Shown here in pieces: positions 7,233 through 16,847 of a DNA stretch of 49,430 nucleotides (positions are counted from its first letter, which is position 1; each line of letters begins with the position of its first letter). Source of the DNA: an uncultured Parabacteroides sp. (lineage in GTDB: Bacteria; Bacteroidota; Bacteroidia; Bacteroidales; Tannerellaceae); contig CAJTMR010000001.1 of the NCBI GenBank assembly GCA_910577325.1, forward strand, positions 1-49,430, read 5' to 3'. Below the pieces are notes generated by a model. That model made no database searches. It saw nothing but the letters and a program-made list of their open reading frames with translations, and was not told the origin of the DNA. A program made the translations under genes and the position numbers.

Positions 7233-9041
7233 TTATTCCTCAGACCTTATATCTTTCTCTTCATCAAATCCTCCGTCGAACCGGTTATCCTTGATCTCGG
7301 CATGAATAACGCGCTGGAAAAAGAAACGATGGTTGTTCCAGTGGAAAGCAGGATAATCATGATTCTGTTTAATCACGTTATTGCGAAAGACAAGACCGTC
7401 CACCGATTTGGCATACAGAACCGGCATGTCAAAGGTTTCGAACTCATTGTCCTCAATCACGATCCCGCTATGGAAATATTTCTTCTGACCTTTCAAATCA
7501 GGTATCTCCGGATAGATGGAAATAACGGCGTTCGTAAACTGGAACTGATTTGTCAACGCATTGACAAATTTGTTATTCCGGATCAGCACGTCATGGCAGG
7601 CGCCCGTCTCAAACCATCCGTTACAGTCGCCGCACAGCAGGATTGCCGTACCGGAAGTGTGATCAAAAACGTTATTCTCGACTATAGTCTTCTTCGGAGT
7701 GCTGAACAGGGAACCGCGGGCACGGTTATTACGGATCACATTATCGGCAAAATAAACCTCCGGCGTCCATTCCAGATTCTCGATACCGTAAGTGCCGGCT
7801 TCACAAATGACGGGATCGACAGGCTTATCAAACGTTATGCGGAACTGCTTTGCACCATGATCGTCAGGCTTATCGAGAGCCTCAATGGCAGTTATCTTGT
7901 TCTCTTCCCCTAAAATTTCCATCGTTTTGGAATCGATGAACTGGACGGCATCACCCGGACGGCCCCATTCGAAACCGTAGGACTGGCCGTGCATATACGC
8001 GCCCACCAACGTCTTGTCGTCCATCCGTTTTTGTACTTTCAGATAGGTTCCATGTACATTGATGGCATCATCCATCATGCCTTCATACAAACCGCCGACC
8101 GAACGGATCAGCCCCTTGCAACCGGAGAAATGGGTCGCATCCGCCTGAGTCGTGAAATAACGCGGATCGTCCTTGCCACGCAGGCAGACCGAGAATTTAT
8201 GCAACGTGATATTTTCGCTCATCTGGGCCAGCAACCCCATTCCTTCCGCATAATGAACCTGTATATTTTTGAGTGTCGTATTCGTATCATGATACATAAA
8301 TACACCCGGAGTCGGACGGCCGTACCCACGGAATACAACGACCGTTCCCGGTATCAGTTTCTTGTTCTTCCAAGGAGCAAGAATCTTGCGGGGAGCGATC
8401 TCTGCGACATGCTTGCTGCCCACGCCGATATCGCCGGTGGTATAGACCAGCCGTTTCGTATCTCCTTCAAAAGCGATGCCCCAGGCAGGGACATGTTCCC
8501 AACCTTCCCCTTTGGCGACAAAGTTGCTATCGCGTATTTCGTACTCCACCCAGGGAGCGACCTCGTAGGTGATCACTCCCCCGGCCGTGTCGTTCTCCAA
8601 CACTTTCACCTGGCTGATATGCGGATTCGCAAAGTCGATGCTGAAGTTCTTCAACGTACAGTTCTCCGAACCCACCAAAGAAACCGGAAGCATCCGGCCG
8701 TGGAAAACCAGTTCGGAGCCTTGTCCGTCAAATATCACATTCTTCATATTTTCAAAAGCCAGCCCTACCAGTTTCGGATTATCCTGGTCATGGTTGGAGA
8801 TGAAATATTCACGTTCGGAAGCACCTTCGGGATAGAAATCATAACGTCCCTTCGGCAACAGTATCCGGACCGTATCGGAGTCCGCTTCCGCCGCAATCTC
8901 TTGGAGGGCTTTCGTAATCAATGGAGAAGCATTTTCCCCGGTATCCGGTTTCAGACCATATCCGGACAGGTCATACGTGCCGCCTTTACATGCCGTAAAC
9001 AGGGCGATAAATAAAAGTGTCAAAACAGAGTTTAGTTTCAT
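7233..9041 (-). CDS. GH110-like alpha-1,3-galactosidase, lipoprotein
   Basis: A 602-aa secreted protein with a lipoprotein signal (hydrophobic run, then FTAC with lipid Cys18). The rest is a right-handed parallel beta-helix with repeated short strands (NVIFDGQGSELVF, NCTLKNFSIDF, NNRARGSLF). Segments such as MDDAINVHGTYLKVQ and YGFEWGRPGDAVQF match my memory of GH110 alpha-1,3-galactosidases from Bacteroides, which remove the terminal alpha-1,3-galactose of blood group B-type glycans. It stands alone, without SusCD neighbours, divergent from cysS. A generic beta-helix glycosidase is the alternative. Confidence 0.78.
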   Translation of the reverse strand: MKLNSVLTLLFIALFTACKGGTYDLSGYGLKPDTGENASPLITKALQEIAAEADSDTVRILLPKGRYDFYPEGASEREYFISNHDQDNPKLVGLAFENMKNVIFDGQGSELVFHGRMLPVSLVGSENCTLKNFSIDFANPHISQVKVLENDTAGGVITYEVAPWVEYEIRDSNFVAKGEGWEHVPAWGIAFEGDTKRLVYTTGDIGVGSKHVAEIAPRKILAPWKNKKLIPGTVVVFRGYGRPTPGVFMYHDTNTTLKNIQVHYAEGMGLLAQMSENITLHKFSVCLRGKDDPRYFTTQADATHFSGCKGLIRSVGGLYEGMMDDAINVHGTYLKVQKRMDDKTLVGAYMHGQSYGFEWGRPGDAVQFIDSKTMEILGEENKITAIEALDKPDDHGAKQFRITFDKPVDPVICEAGTYGIENLEWTPEVYFADNVIRNNRARGSLFSTPKKTIVENNVFDHTSGTAILLCGDCNGWFETGACHDVLIRNNKFVNALTNQFQFTNAVISIYPEIPDLKGQKKYFHSGIVIEDNEFETFDMPVLYAKSVDGLVFRNNVIKQNHDYPAFHWNNHRFFFQRVIHAEIKDNRFDGGFDEEKDIRSEE

Positions 9042-9083
9042 GGCTTACATCCTTCGTTGATTATATTTTCAATTATTTAGGGG

Positions 9084-9091
9084 CAAACTTA
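9084..9091 (-). promoter_or_regulatory. -7 box of the GH110-like gene
   Basis: On the minus strand this reads TAAGTTTG, an exact TAnnTTTG match, 42 bp from the start codon. It lies in the left arm of a perfect 13-bp inverted repeat (9080-9092 / 9114-9126). Confidence 0.65.
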
Positions 9092-9114
9092 CTCAAAATT
9101 ATCCGATTTTATTG

Positions 9115-9122
9115 TAAGTTTG
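9115..9122 (+). promoter_or_regulatory. -7 box of cysS
   Basis: TAAGTTTG on the plus strand, 22 bp before the cysS ATG. It is the mirror copy of the divergent box at 9084-9091, 23 bp apart. Each promoter's -33 region therefore abuts or overlaps the other's -7 box. Confidence 0.65.
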
Positions 9123-9144
9123 CCCCTCTTAAATACAAATAGAT

Positions 9145-10623
9145 ATGGAACATCCAGTAAGCATTTACAACACACTCACAAGAAAAAAGGAACAGTTCAT
9201 CCCGCTGCACGAACCGCATGTGGGTATGTACGTTTGTGGTCCTACGGTTTACGGCGACGCCCATCTGGGCCACGCACGGCCTGCTATCACTTTCGACCTG
9301 CTGTTCCGTTATCTGACTCATATAGGATATAAGGTACGCTATGTACGCAACATAACGGATGTCGGCCACTTAGAACATGATGCTGACGACGGCGAAGACA
9401 AGATTGCCAAGAAAGCCCGTCTCGAACAGCTCGAGCCGATGGAAGTGGTACAGTATTACCTGAACCGTTACCATCATGCCATGGAAGCTCTCAACGTACT
9501 TCCCCCCAGCATCGAACCGCATGCGTCCGGCCATATCATCGAGCAGATCGAGCTGGTAAAGAAGATACTGGATAACGGATACGCTTACGAAAGCGAAGGT
9601 TCCGTCTATTTCGACGTAGAGAAATACAACAAGGATCATAACTACGGCGTTCTTTCAGGACGTAATATCGACGATATGCTGAATACGACCCGTGCGCTGG
9701 ACGGACAGGACGAAAAACGTAACCCGATCGACTTCGCTCTCTGGAAATGCGCACAACCGGAGCATATCATGCGCTGGCCTTCTCCGTGGAGCGACGGTTT
9801 CCCCGGATGGCACTGCGAATGTACGGCTATGGGTAAAAAGTATCTGGGCGAACATTTCGATATCCATGGTGGTGGCATGGACCTGATCTTCCCGCATCAC
9901 GAATGCGAGATTGCACAGGCTGTCGCTTCACAGGGCGAAGATATGGTTCACTACTGGATGCACAACAATATGATTACCATCAACGGACAGAAGATGGGCA
10001 AATCATTGGGCAACTTCATCACGCTTGACGAATTCTTTACCGGAAACAACAAGATGCTGAGCCAAGCCTATTCGCCTATGACCATCCGTTTCTTCATCCT
10101 CCAGGCCCACTACCGCAGCACGGTGGACTTCAGCAACGAAGCCCTGCAAGCGGCCGAAAAGGGGTTGGAACGTTTGATGGACGCTTATAACCACCTGATG
10201 AAACTGAAAGCATCCGACGTCTCGACGGTAGATGTGAAAGATTTACGCCGCAAATGTTACGATGCGATGAACGACGACCTGAACTCGCCGATCGTGATCG
10301 CCCACCTGTTCGACGCAGCCCGCGCGATCAACTCCGTAAAAGACGGTAAGGCTACGATCTCGGGCGAAGACCTGAAAGAGTTACAGGATGTTTTCCATAC
10401 CTTCGTTTTCGATATTCTCGGAATAAAAGATGAAGCAGCTTCGGGCGGGGGCAACCACAACGAAGCATTCGGCAAAGCAATGGATTTGTTGCTGACCATC
10501 CGCCAGCAGGCTAAAGCCAATAAAGACTGGGCGACATCGGACAAGATCCGGAACGAACTGACAGCTATCGGCTTCGAGATCAAAGATACGAAAGACGGAG
10601 CCGAATGGAAATTGAGCAAGTAA
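9145..10623 (+). CDS. cysS: Cysteinyl-tRNA synthetase
   Basis: A 492-aa class I aminoacyl-tRNA synthetase that charges tRNA-Cys. Visible motifs are the zinc ligand Cys31 (CGPTVYGDAHLGH), the HIGH-type HLGH at 40-43, further zinc ligands in GWHCECTAMG and the HHECEIAQ segment, and the KMSKS-type KMGKSLGN. The C-terminal DALR-like helical domain is present and the length is normal. It is divergent from the GH110-like gene. Confidence 0.98.
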   Translation: MEHPVSIYNTLTRKKEQFIPLHEPHVGMYVCGPTVYGDAHLGHARPAITFDLLFRYLTHIGYKVRYVRNITDVGHLEHDADDGEDKIAKKARLEQLEPMEVVQYYLNRYHHAMEALNVLPPSIEPHASGHIIEQIELVKKILDNGYAYESEGSVYFDVEKYNKDHNYGVLSGRNIDDMLNTTRALDGQDEKRNPIDFALWKCAQPEHIMRWPSPWSDGFPGWHCECTAMGKKYLGEHFDIHGGGMDLIFPHHECEIAQAVASQGEDMVHYWMHNNMITINGQKMGKSLGNFITLDEFFTGNNKMLSQAYSPMTIRFFILQAHYRSTVDFSNEALQAAEKGLERLMDAYNHLMKLKASDVSTVDVKDLRRKCYDAMNDDLNSPIVIAHLFDAARAINSVKDGKATISGEDLKELQDVFHTFVFDILGIKDEAASGGGNHNEAFGKAMDLLLTIRQQAKANKDWATSDKIRNELTAIGFEIKDTKDGAEWKLSK

Positions 10624-10697
10624 ACACAGACATTCCGTATTTGGCAGAAAGGAAAGATAAACGATGATTTTCTGTGTGTAATAAAATAATGGCAACC

Positions 10698-10788
10698 CGT
10701 AGGGGCGGGGTCCTACTCCGCCCAATTGGAATCAACATCACCCTATTGAACGACAATGGACAGGGCAGAGCAGAACCCTACCCCTACG
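10698..10788. repeat. Short element with 26-bp imperfect terminal inverted repeats
   Basis: CGTAGGGGCGGGGTCC... at 10698-10723 matches the reverse complement of 10763-10788 at about 21 of 26 positions. Each arm can also fold on itself (GGGCGG...CCGCCC). The GC-rich arms stand out against AT-rich flanks. No coding capacity is seen. It resembles a miniature mobile or REP-like element and lies just upstream of the thioesterase gene. Confidence 0.6.
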
Positions 10789-10812
10789 AAACGACAATTA
10801 TTTTTTATAATT

Positions 10813-11220
10813 ATGACGATAAACGAATTTCTTCAAGGCGATAAGTTTGCCTTATTGGCTGGTGTCGAACTTTTGGAGACGGGTAACGGTTATGCAAAAG
10901 CCCGCATGGAAATAAAACCGGAACACCTCAATGGCGGCGGCGTATGTCAGGGCGGTGCTATCTTCACATTAGCTGATCTGGCCTTTGCAGCAGCGACTAA
11001 CAGCCATGCACGCCTGACACTTTCCATTACATCCAGCATCAACTTCTTCAAAGCCGAAAGCAAAGGGTTTCTTTATGCCGAAGCTCGTGAAGCATTCAGC
11101 CACAAGCGGCTCGCCAATTGTGAAGTGCGGATCACCAATGAAACCGGCGACCTGATCGCCACCTTCAACGGAACAGGCTACAGAAAAGATACGGAACTGC
11201 CGTTTGCCCCGATAGAATAA
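10813..11220 (+). CDS. PaaI-family hotdog thioesterase
   Basis: A 135-aa single hotdog-fold protein. The segment HLNGGGVCQGGAIFTLADLAFA matches the PaaI/YbgC-like thioesterase signature with a central helix; ITSSINFFKAES and AEAREAFSHKRLANCEV form the following strands. It probably hydrolyses a small acyl- or aryl-CoA; the substrate cannot be told from sequence. The ATG at 10813 is preferred over an upstream in-frame start at 10756, because the upstream residues run through the GC-rich repeat element and look unlike the family. Confidence 0.85.
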   Translation: MTINEFLQGDKFALLAGVELLETGNGYAKARMEIKPEHLNGGGVCQGGAIFTLADLAFAAATNSHARLTLSITSSINFFKAESKGFLYAEAREAFSHKRLANCEVRITNETGDLIATFNGTGYRKDTELPFAPIE

Positions 11221-11260
11221 GTACTTCATAATGAATACTATTTTTAATATTGACACAATG

Positions 11261-11307
11261 ACAAATGTACGCTATTGCCGTCAGATTATCAAATAGCGTA
11301 CATTTGT
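11261..11307. terminator. Strong bidirectional terminator
   Basis: A perfect 16-bp stem (ACAAATGTACGCTATT at 11261-11276 and its complement at 11292-11307) with a 15-nt loop. It lies between the convergent thioesterase gene and efflux operon. Confidence 0.85.
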
Positions 11308-11310
11308 ATT

Positions 11311-13734
11311 TTACTCGTAACGCAAAGAGCGGGCCGGTTTGCCAAAGATAGTTTTGGCGGTTTGCCAGCCGATGGTCAACAAGGAGATCACACACAATAA
11401 AACGACCGGAACGAGGAAGAACCACGCTTTCCAGTCCGTGCGGAATGAATAATGGTTCAGCCAATCCCCCATGATCCAGCCCGAAAGCGGAAGGGCGATG
11501 ACAACAGCTATGACGATCAACAAGAAGAACTCGTTTCCCAGCTCATAGAAAAGCTGCATCCGGGAAGCTCCCAGAACCTTCCGGATTCCCATCTCCCGGA
11601 TACGGGTCGAACAGGAAAACATGACCAGGACAGCCAAGCCCATACAAGAGATAAAGATCGCCAGTATTGCAAAGAGCGCCACAATCAGCCCGAACACTTC
11701 ATCCTGCCGGTATTGCCGGTCGAAAAACTGGTCGAGAAAGAAATAATCATAGCTGGAATCCGGAAAATAACGTTCCCACACTCCTTCGACCTGTTTCACG
11801 AGATCATGCGGGTTACCGTTCTCCATAACGACAGATATATAACGTTGTTTCATCCAACTCAACTTCTCATACAAGGCAAACAAGATCGGCGTAAAATCTT
11901 TGTTAAGCGATTGTTGATGATAATCCTTCACGACTCCGATAATCTGCATCGGCTGATCGACTGTTTCGACAGACAAGCGTTGCCCCAAAGCGGCATCGGA
12001 CGATTCGAATCCCAACGTACGGACAGCCGATTCGTTCAGGACGATCTTATAAACATCTCCCCCGTAATCTTCGGAAAAACCACGGCCGGAAACGAACTTC
12101 AGATCGTAAGCATCCAGAAAAAACTCATCGCAGTTCAACATCTCCAACAGGCGCGTCTGCTTCGTCACATCACTTTCGCGGACGATGGACAGGAAGTCGG
12201 TTACCTCCGTTCCGGGAACTGCACCGGAAACCGTTACCGCCCCGACGGAAGGCAATAACGCCACCTCTTTCTTAAACGCCTGCAACTTCATCGCCAGTTC
12301 CTCGCATTGTGCCGGGAACTTAAGCACCAACGTCTGGTCCACCCGTACCCCCAAAGAAGCATTCCGCATATATCGAAGCTGCGCGTACACGATCAACGTC
12401 CCGCAAAGCAGCACCAGAGAAGCCGTGTACTGCAACACTACCAGAACCTTACGGGTAGCCGTCGCCCCGCTCGTATGGGTAAACTTTCCTTTCAACATCC
12501 GGATCGGCTTGATGCCAGACAAAACCGTCTCCGGGTAAAAGCCGGACAGAAACACACCGGCGGCAAAGATCAGCAACAGATACCACCCCAGTGAAGTCGT
12601 AAACCAGACGGAGAAACTCAGATCCCGCCCCGTCAGGTTATTGAAAGAAGGCATCAACGCCTCCATCAGCCCGATAGCCAAGATAAAAGCTATACCGTTC
12701 GTCACCAACGATTCGAAAAGGAACTGTGAAATAACCTGCCTCCGGCTTGCCCCCGAAGCCCGACGTATACCGATCTCTTTGGCCCGTTCCATCGAACGGG
12801 CTACCGTCATATTGATATAATTGATCCAAGCAATGCAAAGGATGGCAAGCGCCGTACAGATCAACACCCAGATGGAAGAACGATTCCCCTTCACCTCCGG
12901 TTCGTACGCTTTCTGTGGATTCAGGTGGATATCGCGAAGGTTCGTCAACCGGATCGCCCAAGTTTTATTCTTCAATGCCTCTTCCGTCTTATACTTCTCC
13001 GCCATTGCCGGGAAATCCTCTTCCACCTGCGTTTTCAGGTTCGCCGACTTCAGCAAAACATACGAATAGACTTCGTGTCGATACCAATATTCATCCATCC
13101 ACTTGGGGAGCGTCTTATAGGAAATCAACAGATTATAGCGAACATGCGTATTGACCGGCATATCTTCCATAATACCCGTCACCTCGCAGGCTTCTTCCCC
13201 TATATTGCTTCGGAAGATCAGGATTTTGCCAATCGGGTCTGCCCCCTTGAAATATTTCCGGGCAATACGTTCGGTGATAACCACCTTGTTCGGCCCGTCC
13301 AGACAACTCTCCTTATTCCCTTTCAAGAGTTTGAAATCAAAGAAATCGAAAAAGTTAGCTTCCGCATAACCTATACCGGTCTCCCGGTATAGCAGTTCGT
13401 TGTATTTCACGATCTGCTCCGGATAATACTGGCTTCCGACACGTGTATAGTCCTCGACAGCACTCATGTTCTGCTTCATAGCCGTAGCATAGCCGGCAGA
13501 CGAACTGGCCCAATCGTCCGTCAGTTCCCCGTTCTCATAGAAGCGGGCTTCAACCCTGAAGATACGATCCTGCCGGCTGTGCATGTCGTCGTAACTGTAT
13601 TCGAAAGCCACATAGGTCAGGATCAGCAAGGCTGCCGCCATGCCGATCGCCAGACCGACTATATTGACGGCACTGAAGCCTTTCTTTTTAATAAGGCTGC
13701 GCCACGCACTGTTCCAATAGTTTGTTATTACCAT
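11311..13734 (-). CDS. FtsX-like ABC permease (second permease of the operon)
   Basis: An 807-aa MacB/FtsX-type permease. An N-terminal TM (FSAVNIVGLAIGMAAALLIL) is followed by a periplasmic MacB-core domain, three central TMs, a second periplasmic domain and C-terminal TMs, ending in KPARSLRYE as is usual for Bacteroidetes members. The Met at 13734 is chosen because the family opens with a short cytoplasmic helix (NYWNSAWRSLIKKKG). It is a paralogue of the permease at 14442: compare RIFRVEARFYENGELTDDW with RIYRVESRLYEGATLTDNW. It is the last gene of the operon, 28 bp after the ATPase. It probably moves a substrate, or transduces force, from periplasm to TolC rather than across the inner membrane. 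Confidence 0.92.
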   Translation of the reverse strand: MVITNYWNSAWRSLIKKKGFSAVNIVGLAIGMAAALLILTYVAFEYSYDDMHSRQDRIFRVEARFYENGELTDDWASSSAGYATAMKQNMSAVEDYTRVGSQYYPEQIVKYNELLYRETGIGYAEANFFDFFDFKLLKGNKESCLDGPNKVVITERIARKYFKGADPIGKILIFRSNIGEEACEVTGIMEDMPVNTHVRYNLLISYKTLPKWMDEYWYRHEVYSYVLLKSANLKTQVEEDFPAMAEKYKTEEALKNKTWAIRLTNLRDIHLNPQKAYEPEVKGNRSSIWVLICTALAILCIAWINYINMTVARSMERAKEIGIRRASGASRRQVISQFLFESLVTNGIAFILAIGLMEALMPSFNNLTGRDLSFSVWFTTSLGWYLLLIFAAGVFLSGFYPETVLSGIKPIRMLKGKFTHTSGATATRKVLVVLQYTASLVLLCGTLIVYAQLRYMRNASLGVRVDQTLVLKFPAQCEELAMKLQAFKKEVALLPSVGAVTVSGAVPGTEVTDFLSIVRESDVTKQTRLLEMLNCDEFFLDAYDLKFVSGRGFSEDYGGDVYKIVLNESAVRTLGFESSDAALGQRLSVETVDQPMQIIGVVKDYHQQSLNKDFTPILFALYEKLSWMKQRYISVVMENGNPHDLVKQVEGVWERYFPDSSYDYFFLDQFFDRQYRQDEVFGLIVALFAILAIFISCMGLAVLVMFSCSTRIREMGIRKVLGASRMQLFYELGNEFFLLIVIAVVIALPLSGWIMGDWLNHYSFRTDWKAWFFLVPVVLLCVISLLTIGWQTAKTIFGKPARSLRYE

Positions 13735-13762
13735 TGTGATGAAGATTTTCAAAGATGAATAT

Positions 13763-14425
13763 TCAGGAAACGATCCGGCCGTCCAAAAGATGGATAATCC
13801 GATGCGCGAAGCCGGCATCCCGTTCCGAGTGCGTGACCATGACGATCGTCGTTCCCTGCCCGTTCAGTTCTCGAAGCAATTCCATCACCTCCGCCCCGTT
13901 CGTCGAATCCAGGTTTCCGGTCGGTTCGTCAGCAAGGATCAGCGGGCAGTCCGTCACCACGGCACGTGCGATCGCCACACGTTGCTGTTGTCCACCGGAT
14001 AGCTGCTGCGGGAAATGTCCGGCTCGATGGGCGATATTCATCCGGTCGAGGACTTCCATCACCTTCCGCTTGCGTTCGGACTTCCGGTAGCCAAGATAGA
14101 CCAACGGCAGTTCCACATTCTCGAAGACCGTCAATTCGTCTATCAGGTTGAAGCTCTGAAAAACAAAGCCTATATTCCCTTTACGGAAAGCCGTCAATTG
14201 GCTCTCTCCCATCTTGTCCACCTCCTTGCCGTTAAAGAAGTATTTGCCGGAAGTCGGCGAATCGAGCGTTCCCAAGATATTCAGCAAGGTCGACTTGCCA
14301 CAGCCCGAAGGCCCCATGATAGCCACAAACTCACCCTGTTTGATCTCGAGGTTCACCTCGTTCAATGCTTTCGTCTGCACCTCCTCGGTGGTGAAGACCA
14401 TAGACAGATTCTCTGTTTTAATCAT
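13763..14425 (-). CDS. ABC transporter ATP-binding protein (MacB/LolD type)
   Basis: A 220-aa ATPase with Walker A GPSGCGKST (38-46), the Q-loop FVFQSFNL, signature LSGGQQQR (142-149), and Walker B plus D-loop LILADEPTGNLD (162-173), followed by the H-loop VMVTHS. The LolD/MacB subfamily is indicated by the NLD after Walker B. It sits between the two FtsX permeases and could energise either one or a heterodimer of both. The spacing is 16 bp from the upstream gene. Confidence 0.95.
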   Translation of the reverse strand: MIKTENLSMVFTTEEVQTKALNEVNLEIKQGEFVAIMGPSGCGKSTLLNILGTLDSPTSGKYFFNGKEVDKMGESQLTAFRKGNIGFVFQSFNLIDELTVFENVELPLVYLGYRKSERKRKVMEVLDRMNIAHRAGHFPQQLSGGQQQRVAIARAVVTDCPLILADEPTGNLDSTNGAEVMELLRELNGQGTTIVMVTHSERDAGFAHRIIHLLDGRIVS

Positions 14426-14441
14426 ATTCTATTCGTTTAAA

Positions 14442-16847
14442 TCATTCGTTCCTGAGAATACGCATCGGCTTCAACCGAACCACACGCCACACCTGCCGGA
14501 CTACTGTCAGGAAAGCGATACACATCAACAACACAAATGCCACCCCATACACCCACCAAGGTAACACAATATGAAAAGCATAACTCTCCAGCCATCCGTT
14601 CATCAAAACCACGGAAACAGGAAGTCCCAATACAGTAGCCAGCACCGTAAGAAGTAGCAGCTCACGCGTCAAAACAATAAAAAGACTTGTTTTCCCGGCT
14701 CCCAAAACCTTCCGTATCCCAACCTCTTTCACTCGTGCCAGCGTAGAAAAAAGCGTCACGACCCATAATCCCAAGCAGGCCACAAAGACTGCCAATAATG
14801 AAGCACTGGCAAAAATCCAGCCGAAATTGCGATCCGACTTATACAAGCTATCCTGATAATCATCAAGATAGAAATAAGAAAAAAGGGCGGACGGGAAATA
14901 AGTCCGGTATACTTGTTCCACCTCAGCCAACCGATCAGAATTGACCGGGCCATCCATCTTGACGGATATATAAGGAGTCGCAATAAGCGGAACCCGCTCT
15001 TTCAGGAAAAAGAGGATCGGTTTGTACGGTTCCGCAAGCGACTGCTGATGATAATTCTTCACAACTCCGACAACTTCGAGCGGCTCTTCCAATACCTCCA
15101 TAGCCAATTGCTTTCCTAACGCCTCATCGGGAGAAGGATAACCAAGCAGACGTACCGCCTCTTCGTTCAGGACAACCTTATTCCGTTCATTGCCATACGT
15201 CTCCGAGAAACCACGTCCACAAAGCATTTCCGGCGAATAAAGTGCCAGATAATCATAATCGACAGCAAACATCTGTATCAGTTTCACTTCGGAAGGATCG
15301 CTGCCGTAAGGACGATTGGTAAAATAGTTCGCCACTTCGACACCCGGTACAGCACCGGAAACAGAGACACGGACAACATAAGGTATCTGTTCCAACCGTT
15401 TCTTGAAACTCTCCATTTTGACAGACATATCATCGGTAAAAGCCGGATATTTCACCACCAGTACCCGGTTTGAAGAAGCGGAAGAAGTCTCCTGCTGCAT
15501 ATAACGAACCTGCCCGATCACCACCAACGTACCGGAAACCAGAACAAAAGAAGCAAGAAACTGAGCCACGATCAACACCTTCCGCATCCGGTTTCCCTTA
15601 CGGCCGTGCAGCAATTTCCCTCGCATGATATCCGCTGGACGGATACGTGTCAGCAGGAACGACGGATACAATCCGGTAAATAAAATTCCCCCAATAAACA
15701 CGCTTGCCGCCATACTCCAGAATTCCGGCGAACGGAATACGCCAGCTGCAAAATCCAGTCCCGCCCAACGGCAGGCAAAAGGCAACAGTACCTCGACCCA
15801 TCCGAGAGCCAAGATCAAAGCCGACAAGTTCAACAACCCTGCTTCCAGCAATCCTTGCAGGATCACCTGCCGGCGGGAAGCCCCGAACGCCTTACGAATA
15901 CCAAACTCCCTGCCACGTTCCAGATAACGGGCAACCGTCAGGTTCAGCGCGTTCACCCAGCCGATCAGCAAAAGGGCGACCACCATCACCGAAAGGATAC
16001 GTACAGCCATACGACTCCCTTTCGCCTCTTTTTCATAAGATTTACGGGGAGTCAGATGAATATCCCGCAATCGAACCAGTTCGACCATCCAGTCCTTGTG
16101 CTTCAATGCCACTGTCTTATATTTTTCGGAGATGGAATGGAAAGCCGCCTCGATATCGCCCGGTTTCTTTCCCGGCTCAAGCCGGACATACGTATAGACA
16201 CCGTGAATATACCAAATATCACGCCTTGCCTCCGGTATAGTCGAATAGGACAACAGGAAATCATAATGCAGATGCGAATTATAAGGCATATCGGCAATCA
16301 TGCCCGTCACCTCGAAATGCTGTTCGGACGAAGATGTACGGAAAGTCAGCACTTTGCCGATAGGATCACCACCGGCAAAATAACGGCGTGCAGCACTTTC
16401 GGTAATCACTATCGTATTCGGACGAACCAACTGTCCGCTTTTCTCCCCCTTGAGGATCGGGAAATTGAAGAGATCGAAAAAAGCCGGTTCGGCATAGCAA
16501 TACCGTTCTTCGATAAACTGCCGGTCACCGAACGTCACCTCCTGTCCGCGATCTTGTGCCGTCACACGTACATACTGCTCTATGCCCGGAATTTCACGAT
16601 ACATGGCGGGAGCATGCCCGAAAGAAGTCGTCGCCCAATTGTCCGTCAAGGTTGCCCCTTCATAAAGGCGGCTCTCCACACGGTAGATACGGTCCCCGTC
16701 GTGGAACGAATCGAAACCCAATTCGAACCGTACATAAAGCATAATCAGCAACGCCGCGCCGACACAAACGGAAAGACCGAACACATTCAGGGCGGAAAGA
16801 GACTTCCGCGCCCGTTGGCTTTTGATTACTTGAGACCAATATTCCAT
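14442..16847 (-). CDS. FtsX-like ABC permease (first permease of the operon)
   Basis: An 801-aa MacB/FtsX-type permease with the same plan as its paralogue at 11311: TM (about 20-42), large periplasmic domain, three TMs, second periplasmic domain, TMs, and a C-terminus ending in KPMRILRNE. The start codon overlaps the stop of the adaptor gene by one base (TGATG), so the two are translationally coupled. Confidence 0.92.
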   Translation of the reverse strand: MEYWSQVIKSQRARKSLSALNVFGLSVCVGAALLIMLYVRFELGFDSFHDGDRIYRVESRLYEGATLTDNWATTSFGHAPAMYREIPGIEQYVRVTAQDRGQEVTFGDRQFIEERYCYAEPAFFDLFNFPILKGEKSGQLVRPNTIVITESAARRYFAGGDPIGKVLTFRTSSSEQHFEVTGMIADMPYNSHLHYDFLLSYSTIPEARRDIWYIHGVYTYVRLEPGKKPGDIEAAFHSISEKYKTVALKHKDWMVELVRLRDIHLTPRKSYEKEAKGSRMAVRILSVMVVALLLIGWVNALNLTVARYLERGREFGIRKAFGASRRQVILQGLLEAGLLNLSALILALGWVEVLLPFACRWAGLDFAAGVFRSPEFWSMAASVFIGGILFTGLYPSFLLTRIRPADIMRGKLLHGRKGNRMRKVLIVAQFLASFVLVSGTLVVIGQVRYMQQETSSASSNRVLVVKYPAFTDDMSVKMESFKKRLEQIPYVVRVSVSGAVPGVEVANYFTNRPYGSDPSEVKLIQMFAVDYDYLALYSPEMLCGRGFSETYGNERNKVVLNEEAVRLLGYPSPDEALGKQLAMEVLEEPLEVVGVVKNYHQQSLAEPYKPILFFLKERVPLIATPYISVKMDGPVNSDRLAEVEQVYRTYFPSALFSYFYLDDYQDSLYKSDRNFGWIFASASLLAVFVACLGLWVVTLFSTLARVKEVGIRKVLGAGKTSLFIVLTRELLLLTVLATVLGLPVSVVLMNGWLESYAFHIVLPWWVYGVAFVLLMCIAFLTVVRQVWRVVRLKPMRILRNE

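Noticed and set aside
7218..7913. Long rightward frame antisense to the GH110-like gene
   Set aside because: A shadow of the leftward gene, which has a lipoprotein signal, a promoter and a family match.
9080..9126. Second invertible promoter at cysS
   Set aside because: The repeat is perfectly symmetrical with equal promoters on both arms, so inversion would change nothing; no recombinase nearby.
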